Below, piece by piece: positions 47,911 to 56,346 of a stretch of DNA of 64,000 bases. The DNA lies in contig NZ_JBHMQT010000033.1 in NCBI RefSeq assembly GCF_042435035.1, positions 62,001 through 126,000 on the forward strand, read 5' to 3'. Both the position numbers and the translations under genes were made by a program. This DNA is from Sphaerimonospora cavernae (GTDB taxonomy: Bacteria; Actinomycetota; Actinomycetes; Streptosporangiales; Streptosporangiaceae). The notes beneath the pieces are model-generated. The model had not been told where the DNA came from. It ran no database searches and saw only the letters and a program-made list of their open reading frames with translations. Each line of letters starts with the position of its first letter. The stretch's first letter is position 1.

Positions 47911-48782
47911 CGACCACCACCACCTCGGCCTCCCCCGCCGCCGCGGCCACGGCGTCGGTCAGGTGGCGGCGGATGCTCCTGTGGATCGCCCACCACGCAC
48001 TCGCCATCGCATTGTCGATCATGTTCCTCGGACCGCTGGTCTTCATCGCGCTGACGGCGCTGATGGACGACAACCAGGCGCTCACCTCACAGCTGTGGCC
48101 GAAGACGTGGAACTGGGGCAACTTCACCGAGATCTTCGAGAAGGCGCCACTGCTCACCTGGATCGGCAACACGCTCATGTACTCGGTGCTGGCCACCGCG
48201 TTCATGCTGCTGTCGTCGGTCCCGGTGGCGTACGCGCTGGCGAGGTTCCGCTTCCGCGGCAGGAAGCTCGCGTTCCTGATGGTCATCACCATGATGATGC
48301 TGCCGCCGCAGGTCGTGTCCGTGCCCGTCTACCTCATCTGGGCGAGGTTCCACCTCACCGGCACCCTGTGGCCGCTGATCATCCCGATGCTGCTCGGCGA
48401 CGCGTTCTCGATCTTCCTGCTCCGGCAGTTCCTGATCACGATCCCGCGTGAGTACTCCGACGCCGCCAAGGTCGACGGGTGCGGGGAGTTCCGGACTCTC
48501 GTGCGGGTGATCCTGCCGATGGCCCGCCCGGCGATCGCCGCCGTGGCGCTGTTCAGCTTCTTCTACTGCTGGAACGACTACTACGGTCCGCTGCTCTACG
48601 CCCGGACGGACCTGGACCACTGGACGCTCTCGCTCGGCCTGGCCGCGTTCCGGTCGGTGCACCGCGTCCAATGGAACCTCACGATGGCCGCCACCCTCCT
48701 CGTGATAGCCCCGGTGATCATCCTGTTCTTCTTCGCGCAGAAAGTCTTCATCGAGGGCGTCAAGCTGACCGGCGTCAAATAG
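47907..48782 (+). CDS. ABC sugar transporter permease (MalG type)
   Basis: A 291-residue subunit overlapping the previous gene by four bases. Six helices, with the EAA loop YSDAAKVDGCGEFRTLVRVILPMARPAI and the end IILFFFAQKVFIEGVKLTGVK typical of MalG-like permeases. A short Thr/Ala-rich N-terminal tail precedes the first helix. The stop region (ACCGGCGTCAAATAG) is followed by two degenerate 15-bp copies at 48783-48812 before the GH4 gene. Confidence 0.93.
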   Translation: MTTTTTSASPAAAATASVRWRRMLLWIAHHALAIALSIMFLGPLVFIALTALMDDNQALTSQLWPKTWNWGNFTEIFEKAPLLTWIGNTLMYSVLATAFMLLSSVPVAYALARFRFRGRKLAFLMVITMMMLPPQVVSVPVYLIWARFHLTGTLWPLIIPMLLGDAFSIFLLRQFLITIPREYSDAAKVDGCGEFRTLVRVILPMARPAIAAVALFSFFYCWNDYYGPLLYARTDLDHWTLSLGLAAFRSVHRVQWNLTMAATLLVIAPVIILFFFAQKVFIEGVKLTGVK

Positions 48783-48838
48783 GACAGCGCCAAATAAGAC
48801 GGCGCCGAACAAGACATCCGAAAGGACGTAGACATCAC

Positions 48839-50101
48839 ATGAAGCTGGCCGTTGTCGGGGGCGGCTCCACCTACACTCCGGAACTCATCGACGGCTTCGC
48901 CCGGCTGCGCGACGAGCTGCCCCTCTCGGAGATCGTGCTCATCGACCCGGACGAACACCGCCTCGGCCTCGTGGCCGCCATGGCCGGGCGGATGCTCGCC
49001 CGCGCCGGCCACCCGGCCCGGGTGACCGCCTCCACGACCGTGGACGAGTGCGTCGCCGGAGCCGCCGCCGTGCTGATCCAACTGCGCGTGGGCGGTCAGG
49101 CCGCCCGCGACGTCGACGAGACCCTCCCCCTCGAGTGCGGCTGCGTCGGGCAGGAGACCACGGGCGCGGGCGGGCTCGCCAAGGCGCTGCGTACCGTCCC
49201 GGTGGTGCTCGGCATCGCCGAGCGGGTACGCGCGCACGCCCCCGGCGCGTGGATCGTGGACTTCACCAACCCCGTCGGCATCGTCACCAAGGCGCTGCTC
49301 GACGCGGGCCACCGCGCGATCGGGCTGTGCAACGTGGCGGTCGGGTTCCAGCGCCGCGCCGCGGCCGCGCTGGGCGTCACCCCGGACCGGATCTCCCTGG
49401 ACCACGTCGGGCTCAACCACCTCACCTGGGTGCGTGCCGTACGGCTGGACGGCGAGGACGTGCTCCCCGAGGCGATGGAGAACCACGCTGAGGAACTCGC
49501 CGAGGCGGCGGGCCTGCCGGTGGAGCTGATCCGCCGGCTCGGCGCCGTGCCGTCGTACTACCTGCGCTACTACTACCAGCACGACCAGGTGGTCGAGGAG
49601 CAGAAAGCAGGCCCGTCCCGGGCCGCGCGGGTCGCCGCCATCGAGTCCGAACTGCTGGAGATGTACGCCGACCCGGCCGTGGACGCCAAACCGGAACTGC
49701 TGGAAAAGCGCGGCGGCGCGTTCTACTCCGAGGCCGCCGTGGCGTTGATCGCCTCTCTTGTCGGCGACCGGGGCGACGTCCAGGTGGTGAACACCCGCAA
49801 CGGGGGGACCCTGCCCTTCCTCGACGACGACGCGGTCATCGAGGTCCCGGCGGTGATCGGCGTCCACGGGGCGGCACCGGCGCCCGTCGACCCCGTCGAG
49901 CCGCTCTACCGCGGCCTGATCTCCCATGTCTCCGCCTATGAGACGCTCGCCCTCGACGCGGCCCGCAACGGCGGCACGGACCGCGTCAGGGCCGCCCTGC
50001 TGGCCCATCCGCTGATCGGGCAGGCGGCACTCGCCGACGACCTCGCCGACCGGCTGATCGCCGCCAACCGGGCGCACCTGCCGTGGACGGTGTCCCGGTG
50101 A
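48839..50101 (+). CDS. Family 4 glycoside hydrolase (6-phospho-beta-glucosidase-like)
   Basis: A 420-residue NAD- and Mn-dependent glycosidase starting at ATG 48839 (GAAAGGACG upstream). MKLAVVGGGSTYTPELIDGF is the NAD fold; VGQETTGAGGLAKALRTVP, NPVGIVTKALLD, the metal Cys in IGLCNVAVGFQRR and the metal His in HVGLNHLTWVRA are diagnostic, and SYYLRYYYQHD supplies the catalytic Tyr. GH4 enzymes oxidise C3 of the sugar during cleavage. Members near this sequence act on 6-phospho-beta-glucosides, normally the products of PTS uptake, so finding it in an ABC operon is notable. Confidence 0.9.
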   Translation: MKLAVVGGGSTYTPELIDGFARLRDELPLSEIVLIDPDEHRLGLVAAMAGRMLARAGHPARVTASTTVDECVAGAAAVLIQLRVGGQAARDVDETLPLECGCVGQETTGAGGLAKALRTVPVVLGIAERVRAHAPGAWIVDFTNPVGIVTKALLDAGHRAIGLCNVAVGFQRRAAAALGVTPDRISLDHVGLNHLTWVRAVRLDGEDVLPEAMENHAEELAEAAGLPVELIRRLGAVPSYYLRYYYQHDQVVEEQKAGPSRAARVAAIESELLEMYADPAVDAKPELLEKRGGAFYSEAAVALIASLVGDRGDVQVVNTRNGGTLPFLDDDAVIEVPAVIGVHGAAPAPVDPVEPLYRGLISHVSAYETLALDAARNGGTDRVRAALLAHPLIGQAALADDLADRLIAANRAHLPWTVSR

Positions 50102-51243
50102 CCGCTGCCGGCCCAGGCCGTGCCGCGCCTGCCGCCGGGAGCCCGAGCTCGGACGGCGGGGGCCGTACCGTGCTGGCGGTGGACGGCGGGAACAGCAAGA
50201 CCGACGTCGCCCTGGTGCGCGAGGACGGGACCGTGCTCGCGACCGGCCGCGGCCCGGGGTTCCTGCCGCAGAGCGCGGGGGTCGCCGCGGCGATCGACGT
50301 GATCGGTCAGACCGTACGGCAGGCCCTCGCAGGCGGCGGGCAGCACGTCCGGTTGCCCGCCTTGCACGACGGGAGGCCCGACGGGTTACCCGAGGGGGAA
50401 GGTGATCGGGAGTACGGCCTGCCGTACGCCGATCACGTGGCGGCCTATGTGGCGGGGGCCGACCTGCCGATCGAGGAGGAGCGGCTCAGCGACGAACTGC
50501 TCGCCCGCGGATACGGGCGCACCGCGACCGTGGGCAACGACACGTTCGCGCTGCTGCGCGCGGGGGCGAGCGCACCATGGGGCGTCGCGGTCGTGTGCGG
50601 TGCCGGCATCAACGCGGTCGGCGTCGCGCCCTCGGGCCAGGTGGCCCGGTTCCCCTCCCTCGGCCGGCTCAGCGGCGACTGGGGCGGCGGCCACCACCTG
50701 GGCGAAGAGGCGCTGTGGCACGCCGTACGGGCCGAGGACGGCCGGGGACCGGCGACGGCCCTCACCGACGCCGTCCTGGCGTGCTTCGGCACAGCCACCG
50801 TCGAGGATGCCGTCATCCGGCTGCATCTCGGGGAGGAGTCCCTCGACCGGCTGCACGACCTGGTGCCCCCGCTGCTCGCCACGGCCACCGACGGGGACGC
50901 CGTCGCCATGTCGGTCGTGAAGCGGATGGCGGAGGAGGTGGCCGTGCTCGGGATCGTCGCGATGCGGCGCACCGGCCTCCTCGGCGAACCCTGTGAGGTC
51001 GTGCTCGGCGGCGGGGTGCTCACCGCCGGCCATCCGCTGCTGATGTCGCTGATCGAGCGGGGCTACACGGAGCGGGCTCCGCTCGCGAAGCTGGTGGTCG
51101 CCGACGTGCCGCCCATCGTGGGGGCCGCCCTGCTCGGCCTGGACCGGCTCGGGGCGCCCGCCGATGCGGCCGAGCGGGTACGGGCGCACTTCCTCGTCAG
51201 CCCCCCGGCCCGGGACCTCGTCAGCCCCCCGGCCCGGGAGTGA
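50098..51243 (+). CDS. BadF/BadG-type kinase (N-acetylglucosamine-kinase-like)
   Basis: A 381-residue ASKHA-fold kinase. GTG 50098 overlaps the GH4 stop (GTGA); a GTG at 50083 is the alternative. The phosphate-1 loop is LAVDGGNSKTDVALVREDG, then the adenosine/phosphate-2 region VAVVCGAGINAVGVAPSG, GDWGGGHHLGEEALWHAV and VVLGGGVLTAGHPLLMS. Relatives phosphorylate amino-sugars. It would phosphorylate the imported sugar before or after GH4 cleavage. The C-terminus ends in a duplicated eight-residue unit (LVSPPARD/LVSPPARE) caused by a 24-bp tandem repeat, and overlaps the convergent AsnC gene by 23 bases. Confidence 0.87.
   Translation: MTAAGPGRAAPAAGSPSSDGGGRTVLAVDGGNSKTDVALVREDGTVLATGRGPGFLPQSAGVAAAIDVIGQTVRQALAGGGQHVRLPALHDGRPDGLPEGEGDREYGLPYADHVAAYVAGADLPIEEERLSDELLARGYGRTATVGNDTFALLRAGASAPWGVAVVCGAGINAVGVAPSGQVARFPSLGRLSGDWGGGHHLGEEALWHAVRAEDGRGPATALTDAVLACFGTATVEDAVIRLHLGEESLDRLHDLVPPLLATATDGDAVAMSVVKRMAEEVAVLGIVAMRRTGLLGEPCEVVLGGGVLTAGHPLLMSLIERGYTERAPLAKLVVADVPPIVGAALLGLDRLGAPADAAERVRAHFLVSPPARDLVSPPARE
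51193..51239. repeat. Two 23-24 bp tandem repeats at the kinase C-terminus
   Basis: CTCGTCAGCCCCCCGGCCCG plus GGA occurs at 51193-51215 and again at 51217-51239, period 24 bases, in frame. It duplicates eight residues of the kinase and lies at the 3' overlap with the convergent AsnC gene. It looks like a recent slippage duplication. Confidence 0.85.
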
Positions 51244-51715
51244 CCTCCGGTTCCGCCTCCGCCCCGGACTCCGGCTCGACCATCGGTGTGCGGTGCTCGT
51301 AGGGGGTGCTCAGCACGACCGTGGTGCGCGTGCTGACGTTGGCCGACGCGCGGATCTGCTGGAGCAACTCCTCCAGCGCGAACGGCGAGGCGACGCGGAC
51401 CTTGAGGATGTAGCTCTCGTCACCGGCCACGCTGTGGCACGCCTCGATCGCGGTGAGGTGCCTGAGCCGCTCCGGGGCGTCGTCGGGCGCGGCCGGGTCG
51501 ATCGGTTTGATCGAAACGAACGCGGTCAGCGGCAGGCCGATCTCGTCGTAGTCCACCAGCGCCGCGTAGCCGCGGATGACCCCGCGCCTCTCCAGCCTGC
51601 GCACCCGCTGGTGGACCGCCGACACCGACAGCCCGGTCTCCTTGGCCAGGTCGGTGAAGCTCATCCGGCCGTCCCTCGCCAGCAATGTCACGATTCGTCG
51701 ATCGATCTCCTCCAC
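51221..51715 (-). CDS. Lrp/AsnC-family regulator
   Basis: A 164-residue regulator. The winged helix is IDRRIVTLLARDGRMSFTDLAKETGLSVSAVHQRVRRLERRGVI; the RAM effector domain follows (FVSIKPIDP, ACHSVAGDESYILKVRV, TRTTVVLSTPY). A Glu/Pro-rich tail is added. GTG 51715 lacks a ribosome site, but a minus-strand TACCGT (51728-51723) would place transcription within one base of it, suggesting a leaderless mRNA. It probably responds to an amino acid; the target is unknown. It lies 57 bases after the clpC-like gene. Confidence 0.9.
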   Translation of the reverse strand: MEEIDRRIVTLLARDGRMSFTDLAKETGLSVSAVHQRVRRLERRGVIRGYAALVDYDEIGLPLTAFVSIKPIDPAAPDDAPERLRHLTAIEACHSVAGDESYILKVRVASPFALEELLQQIRASANVSTRTTVVLSTPYEHRTPMVEPESGAEAEPEVTPGPGG

Positions 51716-51772
51716 GCCAGAAACGGTAGCGCCGTCCCGATGTGCCCGTGTGCGGGATGTGCCCGGAATGGC

Positions 51773-54331
51773 TCAGAGGTAGTGTCCGGGGGCGTGCACC
51801 CGGTCCTCCGGCCGGGTCTCCTCCCGCTCCGGGGCGACCCGGGCGTGCGGCTCGGCGCCGGGTGCCGGGGCGCCCTCCTCCTCCAGCACCGTGAACGCCA
51901 GGTCGCCCTCCCGCACGCCCACGTGGACCCGCTGACCGGGCTTGAGCGTGCCGTCGAGGAGCAGCCGGGAGAGCGTGTTGTCGATCTTGCGCTGGATCGT
52001 ACGGCGCAGCGGACGTGCCCCGAACTCCGGCTGGTACCCCTGCACCGCCAGCCAGTCGACCGCCGCGGCGTCGACGTCGAGGGCGACGTCCTGGGCGTGC
52101 AGCCGCCGCCTGCTGTCCTCCAGCAGCAGCCCGGTGATCTGCCTGAGCTGCTCGACGTCGATGCCGTGGAACACGATCGTCTCGTCGATCCGATTGAGGA
52201 ACTCGGGCCGGAACGCCCGCTGCAGCAGCCGCATGAGCTGCCCGCGCAGCCCGGCCGCCTCCCCCGGATGCGCCATGATCAGGTCGGCGCCGAGGTTCGA
52301 CGTCATGATCAGCACGGTGTTCTTGAAGTCGACCATGCGGCCCTGCGCGTCGGTGAGCCGCCCGTCGTCCATCACCTGCAGCAGCAGGTTGAACACATCC
52401 GGGTTGGCCTTCTCTATCTCGTCGAGGAGGAGAACCGAGTACGGCCGCCGCCGTACCGCCTCGGTGAGCTGGCCCGCCTCCTCGTAGCCCACATAGCCGG
52501 GCGGCGCGCCGACGAGCCGGGAGACCGTGTGCCGCTCCTGGAACTCACTCATGTCGAACCGGATCATCCGGTCCTGGTCGCCGAACAGCGCCTCGGCCAG
52601 CGCGCGGGCCAGTTCCGTCTTGCCGACCCCGGTCGGGCCGAGGAAGAGGAACGAACCGATCGGCCGGCCCGGATCGCCGAGCCCGGCGCGCGAACGCCGT
52701 ACCGCCTCGGCCACCGCCGCGACCGCCTCGTCCTGGCCGACCACCCGCTGGTGCAGATGCTCCTCCAGCGCGAGCAGGCGCTCCTTCTCCTCCTGCGTGA
52801 GCTGCGCGACCGGAATGCCGGTCGCCCGGGAGACGATCTCGGCGATGTCGGCCGCGGTGACCTCCGGCACCCCCCGACGGCCGTCCCTGGTCTCCTCGAT
52901 CCGCCGCCCGAGCTCGGCGATCTCGTCGCGGAGCTCGGTGGCGCGCTCGTAGTCCTCGGAGGCGACGGCCTGCTCCTTGTCGCGCTGCCGCTGCTCCAGC
53001 CGCTCCTCCAGCTCGCGGGTGTCGGACGGCGTGGTCCTGGTCCGCAGCGCGACCCGCGCCCCGGCCTGGTCCATCAGGTCGATCGCCTTGTCCGGCAGGA
53101 ACCGCCCCGTCACGTACCGGTCGGACAGCTCCGCCGCCGCGATGAGCGCCTCGTCGCCGAACCGCACCTGGTGATGCGCCTCGTAGCGGTCCCGCAGCCC
53201 GCGCAGGATCTCGATCGTGTCGGCGACACCGGGCTCCGGCACGAGGACCGGCTGGAAACGCCGCTCCAGCGCCGCGTCCTTCTCGACATAGCGCCGGTAC
53301 TCGTCCAGTGTGGTCGCGCCCACCACGTGCAGTTCGCCCCGGGCCAGCGCCGGCTTGAGCATGTTCGAGGCGTCGATCGCGCCCTCGGCGCCCCCGGCAC
53401 CGACCACCGTGTGCATCTCGTCGATGAACACGACGAGATCGTCGCCGTGGTCGCGGATCTCGTCCATGACTTTCTTCAGCCGTTCCTCGAACTCGCCGCG
53501 GAACTTGGTGCCGGCGACCATCCCGGCGAGATCGATCTGCACCACGCGCTTGCCGCGCAGGGTCTCCGGCACCGCCCCGTCGACCACCCGCTGCGCCAGC
53601 CCCTCGACGATCGCGGTCTTGCCCACGCCGGGATCGCCCAGCAGCACCGGATTGTTCTTGGTGCGCCGCGACAGCACCTCGACCGTCTGGGCGATCTCGT
53701 CGTCCCGGCCGATCACCGGGTCGATCCTGCCCTCCTTGGCCAGCTCGGTCAGGTCCGTGCCGTACTGGTCCAGCGTCGGGGTCGTGCTCGGCGGCCGCCG
53801 GGACGGCACCGGCTCGGCGACGCCCGTCGCCGTGTCCGCGCCCAGCGCCTGCGGGGAGATCCGCCGCAGCAACCGTCCCGCCATCGAGTCGGGGTTGGCC
53901 GACAGCGCCAAGACGAGGTGATCCGGACCGATGTAGGAGTGCCCGGTGGCTCTGGCGATCCGCCGCGCGTCGAGCAGTGCCCGTTTCGCCGCCGGGGACA
54001 GCGGCATCGGCCCCTGGCGCGGCTCGCGCCGCTCGGCCATGTCCGCCACGCTCCCGCCCAGTTCATCCGGATCCGCTCCGGCCTGCTCAAGCAGCCGCCG
54101 TGACGCGTCAACCTGGGTGGCGGCCCACAGCAGATGTTCGGTGTCGAGGTACGGCGCGCCGCACTCGGCCGCCTTCGCCACCGCGACACGGAGCAACTCG
54201 ATCGCGTCCTCACTCAGCAGCCGCCCGATGTCCACCGGCCGGCCCGAGCCGACGGGCTCCCTCCCGAAGAACCGGGAGATCAGTTCGTCCAGTGGGCTGA
54301 AACCGTACGGCCAGAACTCGCTGCTCGCCAT
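51773..54331 (-). CDS. ClpC-like AAA+ ATPase lacking a canonical ClpP-docking tripeptide
   Basis: An 852-residue two-ring AAA+ unfoldase. ATG 54331 follows GGGGGA; an extra ten residues to 54361 are possible. Order: a 45-residue extension, double Clp_N repeat (YLDTEHLLWAA, YIGPDHLVLALS), Walker A GDPGVGKTAIVEG near 232, short middle domain with a UVR-type motif (AVASEDYERATELRDEIAEL), second Walker A GPTGVGKTELARA near 566, and sensor 2 GARPLRRTIQRKIDN. The M-domain length is that of ClpC, not ClpB. The loop that usually carries L/I/V-G-F/L for ClpP reads HPGEAAGLRGQ. It may be a chaperone or use another protease. Confidence 0.88.
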   Translation of the reverse strand: MASSEFWPYGFSPLDELISRFFGREPVGSGRPVDIGRLLSEDAIELLRVAVAKAAECGAPYLDTEHLLWAATQVDASRRLLEQAGADPDELGGSVADMAERREPRQGPMPLSPAAKRALLDARRIARATGHSYIGPDHLVLALSANPDSMAGRLLRRISPQALGADTATGVAEPVPSRRPPSTTPTLDQYGTDLTELAKEGRIDPVIGRDDEIAQTVEVLSRRTKNNPVLLGDPGVGKTAIVEGLAQRVVDGAVPETLRGKRVVQIDLAGMVAGTKFRGEFEERLKKVMDEIRDHGDDLVVFIDEMHTVVGAGGAEGAIDASNMLKPALARGELHVVGATTLDEYRRYVEKDAALERRFQPVLVPEPGVADTIEILRGLRDRYEAHHQVRFGDEALIAAAELSDRYVTGRFLPDKAIDLMDQAGARVALRTRTTPSDTRELEERLEQRQRDKEQAVASEDYERATELRDEIAELGRRIEETRDGRRGVPEVTAADIAEIVSRATGIPVAQLTQEEKERLLALEEHLHQRVVGQDEAVAAVAEAVRRSRAGLGDPGRPIGSFLFLGPTGVGKTELARALAEALFGDQDRMIRFDMSEFQERHTVSRLVGAPPGYVGYEEAGQLTEAVRRRPYSVLLLDEIEKANPDVFNLLLQVMDDGRLTDAQGRMVDFKNTVLIMTSNLGADLIMAHPGEAAGLRGQLMRLLQRAFRPEFLNRIDETIVFHGIDVEQLRQITGLLLEDSRRRLHAQDVALDVDAAAVDWLAVQGYQPEFGARPLRRTIQRKIDNTLSRLLLDGTLKPGQRVHVGVREGDLAFTVLEEEGAPAPGAEPHARVAPEREETRPEDRVHAPGHYL

Positions 54332-54501
54332 GTCATCCCCCAGCGGCGTAGTCAGGTTCATTGGTGTCAGGTGTCGGTCAAACCTCCGCCTACCCCTGGT
54401 CGCCTGACGTAACCGGTCTCCTCCCCTCTTCCGGGACGGGATGGCATGCTGGGTCCGGTCCCCTTGATCGTCGATCGATCACGTGAACGGAGAGGCGAAG
54501 A

Positions 54502-55587
54502 ATGATTTCACTCGAGGCACTGGCGGAGAAGGCGATCCGCCTGGAGCCGCTGGCCCGCGACGAGGCGTGTGCCGTGCTGGGCACGCCGGACGACGACATC
54601 CTGGACGTGGTCGCCGCGGCCTTCCGGGTGCGCCGCCACTTCTTCGGCAGGCGGGTCAAGCTCAACTATCTGGTCAACCTGAAGAGCGGACTCTGCCCGG
54701 AGGACTGCACCTACTGCTCTCAGCGGCTCGGCTCCAAGGCCGACGTGCTCAAGTACACCTGGCTGAGCACCGAGGAGGCGGTCACGAGCGCCGCCGCGGG
54801 CATCGCCGGCGGCGCCAGGCGGGTCTGCCTGGTCGCCAGCGGCCGCGGCCCCACCGACCGGGACGTCGACAGGGTCGCGCGGAGCATCTCCGCGATCAAG
54901 GCCGATCATCCCGGCGTCGAGGTGTGCGCCTGCCTCGGGCTGCTCTCCGACGGCCAGGCCGACCGGCTGTGCCATGCCGGCGCCGACGCCTACAACCACA
55001 ACCTGAACACCTCCGAGGCCACCTACGCCGACATCTGCAGCACCCATACCTTCGATGACCGGGTGGAGACCGTCGGCATGGCGAAGAAGGCGGGGCTGTC
55101 CCCCTGCTCCGGTCTCATCGCGGGCATGGGTGAGAGCGACGAGGACCTGGTCGACGTCGCGTTCGCGCTGCGTGAGCTGGCCCCCGACTCGATCCCCGTC
55201 AACTTCCTCATCCCGTTCGAGGGCACGCCGCTGGGCGGGGAGTGGAACCTGACCCCGCAGCGGTGCCTGCGCATCCTCGCCATGGTCCGCTTCGTCTGTC
55301 CATCCGCGGAGATCAGGATCGGCGGCGGGCGGGAGATCCACCTGCGGAGCATGCAGTCGCTGGCGCTCCACGTGGCGAACTCGATCTTCCTGGGCGACTA
55401 CCTCACCAGCGAGGGGCAGCCGGGCCAGGACGACCTCCAGTTGATCCGCGACGCGGGCTTCACCGTCGAAGGCCCGGCAACGGACGATCCGGACGCCACC
55501 CACCACGACACTCACCACGAGGCCCACCAGGACCTCGTACGGCTCCGCAGGCGAGGCGCAGGCACCGGCGAGGCCGCCAACGCCTGA
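54502..55587 (+). CDS. bioB: Biotin synthase
   Basis: A 361-residue radical-SAM enzyme inserting sulfur into dethiobiotin. ATG 54502 follows GGAGAGG. The 4Fe-4S motif CPEDCTYC is at residues 65-72. The second-cluster cysteines sit in RVCLVASG and EVCACLGLL, and the cluster-binding Arg in EIRIGGGREIHLRSMQ. YNHNLNTSEATYADI is the SAM/substrate loop. The C-terminus adds a His/Asp-rich tail (DATHHDTHHEAHQD) not needed for catalysis, perhaps binding metal. No other bio genes are adjacent. Confidence 0.97.
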   Translation: MISLEALAEKAIRLEPLARDEACAVLGTPDDDILDVVAAAFRVRRHFFGRRVKLNYLVNLKSGLCPEDCTYCSQRLGSKADVLKYTWLSTEEAVTSAAAGIAGGARRVCLVASGRGPTDRDVDRVARSISAIKADHPGVEVCACLGLLSDGQADRLCHAGADAYNHNLNTSEATYADICSTHTFDDRVETVGMAKKAGLSPCSGLIAGMGESDEDLVDVAFALRELAPDSIPVNFLIPFEGTPLGGEWNLTPQRCLRILAMVRFVCPSAEIRIGGGREIHLRSMQSLALHVANSIFLGDYLTSEGQPGQDDLQLIRDAGFTVEGPATDDPDATHHDTHHEAHQDLVRLRRRGAGTGEAANA

Positions 55588-55588
55588 A

Positions 55589-55627
55589 GGTTCGAACAGC
55601 GGGTTGGAACAGGGGGTTCGAACGGGG
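55589..55627. repeat. Three tandem 13-bp repeats after bioB
   Basis: GGTTCGAACAGCG, GGTTGGAACAGGG and GGTTCGAACGGGG follow one another without gaps between the bioB stop and the stop of the convergent secreted-protein gene. They are short and may be slippage products; no hairpin terminator is present here instead. Confidence 0.75.
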
Positions 55628-55628
55628 C

Positions 55629-56273
55629 TCAGTCGGCGATGTGACCGATCGAGGCGACCTGGTATCCGGCGGCCTTGGAGCCCCGGACGTGCATCAGCAT
55701 CGCGCCGCCCTCGTAGGACCAGGCGCAGGAGTATCCCTTCGGCTCGGCGCTGCAGCCCTGGTAGTAGTACCGCACGCCGTGCACGTCGTACCGGGCGCGG
55801 AACAGCGTGGCGACGGCCTTCGTGGCGGCCACCTCCAACCCGGCGTCGCGGTCGTGCCGCTTCCAGGCCGTGAAGAGTCCCTTCGCGGCCGCGGACGGCG
55901 CGCTGAGATGCCGGGAGGTGTAGACCTTCGCGACCTTCGACCCGGACACGATCATCAGTACGCCGTTCAGCCCGCCGGGCACGCGGACGCTGGTGTGCAC
56001 GAACCGGCAGGCGTTGCGGACACACCCGGCGAACTCGTCCGGCGCACGGTACGGATAGGCGAACAGGGTCTTGACCGCGGCCGGCAGGGCGTGGCGGGCC
56101 GCGGCGGCGCGGTCTCCCCGCTGCCAGGCATTGAACAACGCTCCGGCCGTCTTCGCGGGGGCGGGCGCCGCCGCGGAGGCGCCCGCCTGGGCGGAGGCGG
56201 GCCCGGACGGCAGCAGCGTCAGGGTGGCGCCCGCCGCGACGACGGCGCCGATGAGAACGGATCGCTTGATCAT
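55629..56273 (-). CDS. Secreted protein with duplicated domain, function unknown
   Basis: A 214-residue exported protein from ATG 56273: signal SVLIGAVVAAGATLTLLPSGPASAQAG, then two similar units. Unit one: ALFNAWQRGDRAAAARHALPAAVKTLFAYPYRAP, Cys pair, VLMIVSGSKVAKVYTSR. Unit two: GLFTAWKRHDRDAGLEVAATKAVATLFRARYDV, Cys pair, AMLMHVRGSKAAGYQVASIGHI. Each has a helix pair, a beta part and two Cys likely forming a disulfide. No family name is known to me. A minus-strand TAGTGT lies about seven bases before the ATG, so the message may be leaderless. It lies 29 bases from the 3' repeats of bioB. Confidence 0.75.
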   Translation of the reverse strand: MIKRSVLIGAVVAAGATLTLLPSGPASAQAGASAAAPAPAKTAGALFNAWQRGDRAAAARHALPAAVKTLFAYPYRAPDEFAGCVRNACRFVHTSVRVPGGLNGVLMIVSGSKVAKVYTSRHLSAPSAAAKGLFTAWKRHDRDAGLEVAATKAVATLFRARYDVHGVRYYYQGCSAEPKGYSCAWSYEGGAMLMHVRGSKAAGYQVASIGHIAD

Positions 56274-56346
56274 GATCCGTACACTAACGTTCGCCGGTTG
56301 CAATCCGCTTACCCGACGATCACCCCTGCTCGCCGCCGGCGCCCGG

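Noticed and set aside
55589..55627. tRNA T-arm (GGTTCGAAC)
   Set aside because: The motif occurs three times in tandem with no acceptor stem, anticodon arm or CCA context.
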